Program-made: the position numbers and the translations under genes
In this document: positions 1 to 5,117 of the stretch, piece by piece
Layout: each line of letters opens with the position of its first letter
How positions within the stretch are numbered: the stretch's first letter is position 1
Notes under the pieces: generated by a model
Databases searched by the model: none
The model's input: the letters and a program-made list of their open reading frames with translations, nothing else
What the model was told of the DNA's origin: nothing
Source: Pseudolysobacter sp.
GTDB lineage: Bacteria; Pseudomonadota; Gammaproteobacteria; Xanthomonadales; Rhodanobacteraceae
Reading direction: 5' to 3'
DNA: 7,318 bases
Assembly (NCBI GenBank): GCA_025351985.1
Contig: JANXUW010000481.1
Coordinates: forward strand, 1 to 7,318

Positions 1-254
1 CAGTGGGTGTGGCCGTGCTGAGTTCGGCGCTGCCGTATTCGCTCGAGATGCACGCGCTCACGCGATTGCCAGCGCGCACCGTCGGCATCCTCGTAAGTAT
101 CGAACCGGCCATGGGCGCCTTGCTCGGCCTGATGTTCCTCGATGAGCACCTGGATACGTTCCAATGGCTGGCGATCGCCGCGGTCATTGGCGCTTCCATT
201 GGTGCAGTGGTTACCGCACGCAATGCGCCGGTCGATATCGTGGAGATGGCATAG
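1..254 (+). CDS. EamA/RhtA-family inner-membrane exporter, C-terminal part (5' end outside window)
   Basis: This is the tail of a ten-helix drug/metabolite-transporter (EamA) protein. Complete codons run from base 3; the reading frame has no stop back to the window edge, so the GTG at base 3 is read as an internal Val and not a start. The translation ALPYSLEMHALTRLPARTVG matches, from memory, the block ALPYSLEMIALTRLPTRTFG of E. coli RhtA, the threonine/homoserine exporter. After it come two hydrophobic helices (about residues 24-46 and 50-72 of the fragment) separated by LDEHLDTFQW, the usual short loop before the last helix, and a short hydrophilic tail ending in TAG. Family knowledge places it in the inner membrane exporting small amino acids or related metabolites. 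The substrate cannot be told from this fragment. It converges on the restriction-modification gene downstream. Confidence 0.85.
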   Translation, partial: VGVAVLSSALPYSLEMHALTRLPARTVGILVSIEPAMGALLGLMFLDEHLDTFQWLAIAAVIGASIGAVVTARNAPVDIVEMA

Positions 255-375
255 GCAAGTGTCTGCTCTCTGCAGATTCGTGAATCTCGGTGCGTACCGC
301 TGTCAGGTGCAAATTCAAATTCAAATGCACTTGCTTGTGGCGTCGTTGAAATGGCAGCTTCCGAAATCAAGGTCT
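255..375. other. Convergent intergenic gap, exporter / R-M gene
   Basis: These 121 bases separate the stop codons of two converging genes. A perfect 6-bp inverted repeat (AGATTC at 274-279 and GAATCT at 282-287, only 2 bases apart) and a short AT-rich repeat are visible. Neither has a GC-rich stem followed by a T-run on either strand, so no intrinsic terminator can be called. There is no copy of the tRNA-Leu 3' end here, so no attachment-site duplication is seen. Confidence 0.6.
307..330. repeat. AT-rich hexamer repeat flanked by GTGC/GCAC
   Basis: AAATTC occurs twice in tandem (311-316, 317-322) followed by a partial third unit AAAT (323-326). The block is bracketed by GTGC at 307-310 and its complement GCAC at 327-330. 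It could be a small regulatory or replication-slippage tract, or chance; nothing in the sequence assigns a role. Confidence 0.5.
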
Positions 376-3300
376 CTATAACGAAAGCACCGTTTGGGTA
401 TCTCCCGCTGCGAGCGCGTTCATGTAGCCAAGTACGAGCTCGCGCGTGCGGTAGCGACCAAACGTGGCCTCATCTTGTTGGCGCACAATTGGAAAAGTAT
501 CCAGCACATACGTTGCCTCGTCGCGTGAGAGGCCGTACAAAATGAAATACAGCGCATCGAGTCGAGCGATACGGTGGCGACGATCTTCCGCGTCCCAGGT
601 AAATGGTGTTCCGTCGTAACCAAGATCATGGGCGAATGCTGCAAGATCATTCGCGGTGTAGGAAAGATGCAGCACCTCTGTGCGAACAAAATCGCCGACA
701 GTGGTCTCGCCTAGCACTCGCATATACACAGCCGGTGCAATAAACGGCAGTTGCTCGGCGATGTACCAGTTCATATGAGTTGTCTGAATCTTCTGCCGTG
801 CGAAATAATCGAGAGCCAGCGAGTTGATGTTGGCAATAAATCGGTACGCCCAGCTTGAGTAGGGTATTGTCGTGCTGGCTTCGGACAGAACCATAGGCAG
901 CGTATTTCCCGCTGCGGCCTGCGGAATAATTGATGCAATAAAAGTGCGCACATCCGTTGATCGTGCAATGTCACGAAATCCAATCGCCCACCCGGAATAG
1001 TCGATGAGCTGTTCCGCATCTGCAGGTACCCAATATTGCGGTGTTGAGCAAAAAGCGGAGTCGCGTTTCTGCTCATTCGTGACAAGCGAACTCAATGCGG
1101 CGTTGTGCAGATTGTCTTCGTTTACGGTGACGTTGGCGGCACGATGATCGTAGTGCTGAATCATCCTGCCAACGTACAACGGCAGCATTTCTGCCGCACC
1201 TTTTTTCCATCGCCCGCCAGCGATGGGATAAAAACCTGCGGCTTCGAGTTCATCGCGGCGTTTGAACAGGCCGGAGTCGTTGGTCATGTCGAACATGCGC
1301 GAATATCGAACAGGATATAAACGTTGCAAGCTGGCGATCTTGTCCGGATTGACGGTCATCTCGCGCGTTATCGGATCTGGTTCAAGCGCGAATTCATGCC
1401 TTACCAGCACGGGATTTTCACGATAGATTCGTGTCGTGAGTTGCGCATCCAGCGCGTTGCGAAAGATCGGCGCAGTACCGGTGTTCGGATTGACCGCCGA
1501 GAAATCTGCCGAATCCAACTCGATCACACGCGTGGCACGCAGACGCGCAGTTTCATCCGCACCGACGGGAAAGTTTGGAGGTGCCAGTTCTGCGACGGCA
1601 TGCAAATAAAATGCGCAGCGTGCTGCTGTGAAGTGTCGGCGCGTGCCTGCGAAAATTAGTGCGCAAAACTTAAATCGACTATCCACATCTGGAAATAATT
1701 TCTTTCGATTTTCGAAATCGAAAAAAACTGCCAAGCGCCCAGTAGTAGCGATCGAGCGGAAGAACCGTGCGGCGCCTTTGTCGGCGGCGATACCGGATGG
1801 TGTTAGTAAACCGACGACGCCATCAGCCTTGACCAAATGTGCTGAGCGTTCAACGAACAGTGAATACAAATTGATATCGCCGGATGAAAGTAACGGATAG
1901 TCGCCGCCATCGCGTGCGATGCGGGTACTGTCCTCGGCGCGCCGGGCAGCCAGTGCATAATCGTCGGCTAGCGGATCAGCATTTGTGCGCAGTGTATCGA
2001 TTAGTTTTTTACGATCAGATGCACGCACTTGTCGAGCAATATCGGGACGACGCTCGGCAAACCATTCCACTTCCTGCAGCTTGATGCGATCCCATGGCGG
2101 ATTACCGATCACTGCATCGAAGCCTCCGCTTGGCTCGATACTTCCGACGTTATTCCACACACCGGGGAAATCCAGCTCCCAATGTAGAAAACGTTCGCGT
2201 GCTGCCAGCGCGCGACATTCATCAAGTAATGCATTCACCCGCTCATCGGTATCAGGATCGTTCCAGATGCGACGTTCTGGCGCAAGCAATGCCAATAGAT
2301 CGGTGCCATAGCGGCCGGAGAAAAGATCAGCAGCCACAGCATGTTTATCGCCACGTTTGGCCGGAGGCGTATCTAACGGTGCGATCCAGCGCAAGGCATG
2401 CCAGAAATCGAGTAGCCGTCGAAGCGGCGCAAGATTGGCACGCACCTCGTCCATCAAGCTGCGAGAGCGTTCTACCTCGGTAAGATCGATATCGGTCAAC
2501 GCACTGATTTCGGTGAGTGCCTGTGCCGCGCTGGTGATCTGCGTGAGGCTGCCTTCATGCAACATTGCGCCGAAGCGTACTCGCGCAGCACCGCGGCCAT
2601 ATTCACGTGAGCTGCCCAATGCTTCACGTACGCTGCCAATGCGTTCGCCATACAGCGAATCACCACAACGCAGGTGATGATCGAGAAACGATAGAGGTGC
2701 GCCGACAGTGAACGTGTGCAACCAAAGTGCGAGCTTGGCAAGCTCTACGGCCATCGGATTTTTGTCGACTCCGTGTACGACGCGTTTCAGAATCATGCGC
2801 CTTACTAAGTGACGATCATCGAGTAGTGTGGGATCAATAGCCCAGCCGCCGCGTTGCGCCTGATCCAGGATGCGGCCGCGCAGATTAGTGATGTCGCGCA
2901 CGATCGGCGAGTGGTAGTAGTCGATGCCGACAGCCGCGGCCTTGGCGCTGGCATCGGCGAGTTGTTCGAGCACACGATCGGTGAGATCGTCGATCAAGCT
3001 AACCAGAAAATGTCCGCTACCCATCGCCGGATCGCAGATCCGCAAGCCGAGTATCGCTTGCGCCGGATCATATTCGTTGAGTTGAAAGCGTGCCTGCTCA
3101 GGCGTGAGTTGCGCGCCGCGTTTGCTGATTGCCGTAATGCGCTCATCAAATGCGGCGATGCGTTCGGCAACCAGAGGATTTAGCGTCTCGCGAAGTATCA
3201 GTTTCACGAGGTCGTCGTGAGTGTAATAACTACCGCTACTCTTTCGCGCGAACACAGACGGCTGCACCACCAATTCGCCAGCACTGGTTTCGACAAGGCG

Positions 3301-4605
3301 TTGTTCGAGCAGCCGTTCGTAAATCGAACCGAGGTGCTGCACAGCAAGGTCGCGGTAATTGATGTAGCCGCGCCCCGACAAATCTGGGCGACGCGACAGA
3401 CCATCAATCAATGGTGCGAGTTCGGCGTCAGGTAGCTCTATACGAGAAAGCAGATCACTCGGCGCTTCGCGAAAGAGGCCGCCGTTGTAAGGGGGGAGGC
3501 CCATCGAGTCGTCGCCGTGGTCGATTGCACGGAACAAACTGCGCAAGTGCTGCCAGGCGCGTGTGGCACTCGTGCTAAACGTGTCAGTTTGGTCAATGCG
3601 TCGCGCGATGTCATCGCGTAGCGAGCGCAGCGAATAGTCGTCATAGCGTTTATCGTGGACTGGTAACAGTGCGCGATCTTCGGCATAGAGCACAAACAGC
3701 AGGCGATACAGCAAGATTAGTGCAGCACGATGCACGTCTTCGAGATATTCACGCGAATGCGGTCGCGATGTTGTTCGATCATTACGTACGATTGCCTGGG
3801 CGAGACGCGGAAATAATTCGTCGAAAACACGTTGACCGAGATCTTGCGAGACTTTCGTTTCCCAAAGCCTGCCTTCTTCGAGCGCGAGTGCGTGAAAGCT
3901 ACGCCCATCTGGATCGTCTGGCTGTGGCAGGAACGCTTCGCGGCGAAACAGCAGAAAAAACGCTCGCAGATAATGCACTTGATCGGCATTAGTAGGCGCG
4001 AATAGGTCGGCATTGATTGCGGCGACGCTTGCGAGTGCAGTTAGATCGAATTCCAGAAATTCTTCCGAGCGCGAGCGAGCCGATTGCCAATACAGGCGCC
4101 ATAGCGCACCGTTGCTCAGTACGCCCCACTGCACCGCGCGATCAGAGGCAATTTCGGCTCTGCTGAGATAGCGCAGCATCTGACTGGAAGGAGTGCCGGC
4201 ATCAGATGGATCGCCGCCGTCTCCGCGATCAAGCGGACGCCGCCAGCGTTTCGCTTCAACGATCAATTTGCCATAGCGGTAACGTCGATCAGGCTGCTTG
4301 TCTGCCAACGCTGACTGCTTGGCTTGGGCGGAAGCGAAGAGCAGAAAATCGGGAACGTCCTGACGTCCCTTGCGACTGGCGTTGGCTTGACGCAATGAGT
4401 CGTTCCAGCCGAGAGCGGCGAGCACCGGTAGGATTACTTCGTCTTCGGTCTGCGCTTCGTTCAATGCGGTGTCTGGTTGCAAGCCCGCGAAAATGCGCAA
4501 TACAGCCGTGCGGAAAACTACAAACGCCGGTTCCGCTAATCGCCATCCAGGAGTTTCTAAAATCCCCTCTTTCAAGAAATCGCTGGTGAACAACTGGCCA
4601 CGCAT
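376..4605 (-). CDS. Type IIG-like (Eco57I-class) restriction-modification enzyme: PD-(D/E)xK nuclease fused to N6-adenine methyltransferase
   Basis: This 1409-residue single-chain enzyme probably cuts unmodified foreign DNA and methylates adenine at its own site using S-adenosylmethionine. Visible parts: (a) residues 1-200, nuclease, with an acidic TEDE at 53-56, PD at 85-86 and EAK at 117-119, the spacing of a PD-(D/E)xK core; (b) residues 200-450, helical connector; (c) YYTHDDLV at 460-467, then methyltransferase motif I DPAMGSGHF at 525-533, GVDKNPMAVELA at 612-623, CGDSLYG at 647-653, and catalytic motif IV NPPW at 835-838; (d) FDFENRKKLFPDVDSRFKF around 962-980; (e) target-recognition and C-terminal region with LPLYVGRMIQHYDHR at 1141-1155 and a tail DTFPIVRQQDEATFGRYRT at 1369-1387. 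Motif order I-IV-TRD is the gamma class. The ATG start is supported by the family-like opening LFTSDFLKEGI and a modest AGGGG upstream. No helicase domain is present, arguing against LlaGI-like translocating enzymes. PglX (BREX) and DrmMI (DISARM) are related methylases, but their partner genes are absent. Base composition is more AT-rich than rnr, suggesting acquisition. The recognition sequence is unknown. Confidence 0.88.
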   Translation of the reverse strand: MRGQLFTSDFLKEGILETPGWRLAEPAFVVFRTAVLRIFAGLQPDTALNEAQTEDEVILPVLAALGWNDSLRQANASRKGRQDVPDFLLFASAQAKQSALADKQPDRRYRYGKLIVEAKRWRRPLDRGDGGDPSDAGTPSSQMLRYLSRAEIASDRAVQWGVLSNGALWRLYWQSARSRSEEFLEFDLTALASVAAINADLFAPTNADQVHYLRAFFLLFRREAFLPQPDDPDGRSFHALALEEGRLWETKVSQDLGQRVFDELFPRLAQAIVRNDRTTSRPHSREYLEDVHRAALILLYRLLFVLYAEDRALLPVHDKRYDDYSLRSLRDDIARRIDQTDTFSTSATRAWQHLRSLFRAIDHGDDSMGLPPYNGGLFREAPSDLLSRIELPDAELAPLIDGLSRRPDLSGRGYINYRDLAVQHLGSIYERLLEQRLVETSAGELVVQPSVFARKSSGSYYTHDDLVKLILRETLNPLVAERIAAFDERITAISKRGAQLTPEQARFQLNEYDPAQAILGLRICDPAMGSGHFLVSLIDDLTDRVLEQLADASAKAAAVGIDYYHSPIVRDITNLRGRILDQAQRGGWAIDPTLLDDRHLVRRMILKRVVHGVDKNPMAVELAKLALWLHTFTVGAPLSFLDHHLRCGDSLYGERIGSVREALGSSREYGRGAARVRFGAMLHEGSLTQITSAAQALTEISALTDIDLTEVERSRSLMDEVRANLAPLRRLLDFWHALRWIAPLDTPPAKRGDKHAVAADLFSGRYGTDLLALLAPERRIWNDPDTDERVNALLDECRALAARERFLHWELDFPGVWNNVGSIEPSGGFDAVIGNPPWDRIKLQEVEWFAERRPDIARQVRASDRKKLIDTLRTNADPLADDYALAARRAEDSTRIARDGGDYPLLSSGDINLYSLFVERSAHLVKADGVVGLLTPSGIAADKGAARFFRSIATTGRLAVFFDFENRKKLFPDVDSRFKFCALIFAGTRRHFTAARCAFYLHAVAELAPPNFPVGADETARLRATRVIELDSADFSAVNPNTGTAPIFRNALDAQLTTRIYRENPVLVRHEFALEPDPITREMTVNPDKIASLQRLYPVRYSRMFDMTNDSGLFKRRDELEAAGFYPIAGGRWKKGAAEMLPLYVGRMIQHYDHRAANVTVNEDNLHNAALSSLVTNEQKRDSAFCSTPQYWVPADAEQLIDYSGWAIGFRDIARSTDVRTFIASIIPQAAAGNTLPMVLSEASTTIPYSSWAYRFIANINSLALDYFARQKIQTTHMNWYIAEQLPFIAPAVYMRVLGETTVGDFVRTEVLHLSYTANDLAAFAHDLGYDGTPFTWDAEDRRHRIARLDALYFILYGLSRDEATYVLDTFPIVRQQDEATFGRYRTRELVLGYMNALAAGDTQTVLSL
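1703..1723. repeat. 21-bp intragenic perfect inverted repeat
   Basis: TTTCGATTT (1703-1711) and AAATCGAAA (1715-1723) are exact complements around a 3-base centre. The repeat lies in the R-M gene over the codons for the conserved FFDFENRK stretch. The amino-acid motif is conserved in the family, so the symmetry may simply result from Phe/Glu/Asp codon choice. Confidence 0.6.
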
Positions 4606-4620
4606 GTGCTGAGCACCCCT
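4606..4620 (-). promoter_or_regulatory. Ribosome-binding site and start-proximal palindrome of the R-M gene
   Basis: On the minus strand AGGGG (4616-4620) lies 10 bases before the ATG, a weak, somewhat distant Shine-Dalgarno match. Between it and the start is the odd-centred palindrome GTGCTCAGCAC (4606-4616), abutting the ATG and overlapping the last G of the AGGGG. In RNA it could only form a 4-bp hairpin with a 3-base loop. As DNA it resembles a small operator half-site pair. The function is inferred. Confidence 0.45.
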
Positions 4621-4633
4621 GATTCAAAGACGC

Positions 4634-4659
4634 ATAGTAGCGGACAAAATAGTTGCTAC
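4634..4659 (-). promoter_or_regulatory. Possible weak promoter of the R-M gene with an overlapping inverted repeat
   Basis: On the minus strand TACTAT (4634-4639) matches the -10 consensus at four of six bases, about 28 bases before the start codon. No good -35 box lies 16-18 bases upstream; a TTGAAG at 4663-4668 is too far away (23 bases). GTAGC (4637-4641 on the plus strand) and its complement GCTAC (4655-4659) form an inverted repeat spaced by 13 bases that overlaps this -10, so a repressor site is conceivable. Because the tRNA gene upstream has its own terminator, the R-M gene probably needs its own promoter near here. Confidence 0.25.
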
Positions 4660-4735
4660 ACACTTCAAATCGTCACTCCTCGCGATGCTCGGGAATAGGA
4701 ATGAACTGATGCGTATTTTTTGGACGACAGACAAC

Positions 4736-4760
4736 AAAAAACCCCGCATCGCTGCGAGGT
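4736..4760 (-). terminator. Rho-independent terminator of tRNA-Leu
   Basis: Read on the minus strand, ACCTCGCA - GCGA - TGCGGGGT forms an 8-bp stem (one G·T pair) with a 4-base loop (plus-strand arms 4741-4748 and 4753-4760), followed at once by a T-run (4736-4740). It sits 46 bases downstream of the encoded CCA end of the tRNA, in the right orientation, and should stop tRNA transcription before the R-M gene. Confidence 0.85.
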
Positions 4761-4806
4761 TTCAAGGGTTTGCTTGGATCACATAGGACGGTGTAAAACT
4801 TGAAGA

Positions 4807-4891
4807 TGGTGCCCAGGAGAGGACTCGAACCTCCACGAGTTGCCCCGCTAGCACCTGAAGCTAGTGCGTCTACCAATTCCGCCACCTGGGC
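4807..4891 (-). tRNA. tRNA-Leu (anticodon CAG)
   Basis: The minus strand gives a complete class II tRNA of 85 bases. The acceptor arms are GCCCAGG (4885-4891) and CCTGGGC (4811-4817), followed by discriminator A (4810) and an encoded CCA (4807-4809). The anticodon stem CTAGC/GCTAG encloses the loop TTCAGGT, so the anticodon is CAG, reading the leucine codon CUG. A long variable arm separates it from the T arm, whose stem GGAGG/CCTCT encloses the loop TTCGAGT. The long variable arm and the D-arm text GCGGAATTGGTAGACGC are typical of bacterial tRNA-Leu. It has its own promoter upstream and terminator downstream, so it is a single-tRNA unit divergent from rnr. Confidence 0.97.
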
Positions 4892-4931
4892 AGGTGGCCT
4901 GCACGTGTTTTCACGCCGCGCAGGGGACGCG

Positions 4932-4961
4932 AATATTGCCTGCGCGACCGGGCGATGTCAA
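4932..4961 (-). promoter_or_regulatory. Sigma-70-type promoter of tRNA-Leu
   Basis: On the minus strand a perfect -35 TTGACA (4956-4961) is followed after 18 bases by AATATT (4932-4937); an alternative -10, CAATAT, gives 17 bases. The next bases (GCGTCCCC) are a GC-rich discriminator, as is usual for stable-RNA promoters under stringent control. Transcription would begin near 4925, giving a 5' leader of about 34 bases to be trimmed before the mature tRNA end at 4891. Confidence 0.7.
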
Positions 4962-5000
4962 CGCTTCGGCGAGAATTTCGCATCGAGTTCAGCTTTTCGT

Positions 5001-5009
5001 TGCTACAAT
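5001..5009 (+). promoter_or_regulatory. Extended -10 promoter of rnr
   Basis: TGC-TACAAT is an extended -10 element (TGn plus five of six consensus bases). No good -35 lies upstream, which fits the extended type. A start near 5016 would give an untranslated leader of about 100 bases before the TTG start of rnr. No better promoter is visible between the tRNA and rnr on this strand. Confidence 0.5.
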
Positions 5010-5019
5010 TCGATATTGT
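5005..5019. repeat. Inverted repeat at the rnr transcription start
   Basis: ACAAT (5005-5009) and ATTGT (5015-5019) are exact complements 5 bases apart. They overlap the proposed -10 and start site of rnr. The position suits a repressor operator, but arms of 5 bases occur by chance, and no regulator is encoded nearby. Confidence 0.35.
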
Positions 5020-5057
5020 CAATCAAGGACGTTGTCTGACGTCGCTCGCGCCGCAGT

Positions 5058-5082
5058 GATGCCGCCGCCTATCGCTGGCATC
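5058..5082 (+). other. Possible hairpin in the rnr 5' leader
   Basis: GATGCC (5058-5063) pairs perfectly with GGCATC (5077-5082) around a 13-base loop in the untranslated leader of rnr. There is no T-run, so it is not a terminator. E. coli RNase R is known to rise in cold shock and stationary phase; a leader structure could contribute to such control here, but that is inference only. Confidence 0.3.
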
Positions 5083-5101
5083 GGCCTGCCGCCTTCCACC
5101 C

Positions 5102-5117
5102 AAGGAATCCACTTTTG
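5102..5117 (+). promoter_or_regulatory. Shine-Dalgarno and TTG start deciding the rnr start site
   Basis: AAGGA (5102-5106) lies 8 bases before TTG (5115-5117), ideal spacing. In this frame the previous stop is TGA at 5037-5039 and no ATG, GTG or TTG occurs between it and 5115. The first in-frame ATG is codon 104, inside the helix-turn-helix domain and after the conserved YANPIPSRE block, so an ATG-only start would remove conserved sequence. Confidence 0.85.

Noticed and set aside
255..375. Bidirectional terminator or attachment site in the convergent gap
   Set aside because: The only stems are 5-6 bp without GC-rich arms or T-runs, and no copy of the tRNA 3' end is present.
376..4605. BREX PglX or DISARM DrmMI as the identity of the large methylase
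   Set aside because: The methyltransferase core is related, but an N-terminal nuclease is visible and none of the partner genes (pglZ, brxC or drmA/B/C/D) is in the window. Partners outside the window cannot be excluded, though core genes flank both sides.
4206..4663. Overlapping frames in both directions at the 5' end of the R-M gene (127 and 124 codons)
   Set aside because: They overlap the nuclease-coding part, where the PD and EAK motifs are seen in the long frame. Neither shows its own motif, and a small control-protein gene is not supported.
4673..4885. 70-codon minus-strand frame beginning MAELVDALASGASGATRGG
   Set aside because: Its first part is a translation of the tRNA-Leu gene and its remainder reads through the tRNA terminator. 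This is a familiar spurious protein in databases.
4800..5039. 79-codon plus-strand frame with RRGLEPPRVAPLAPEAS
   Set aside because: It is the complement of tRNA-Leu plus its promoter region, another well-known false gene pattern.
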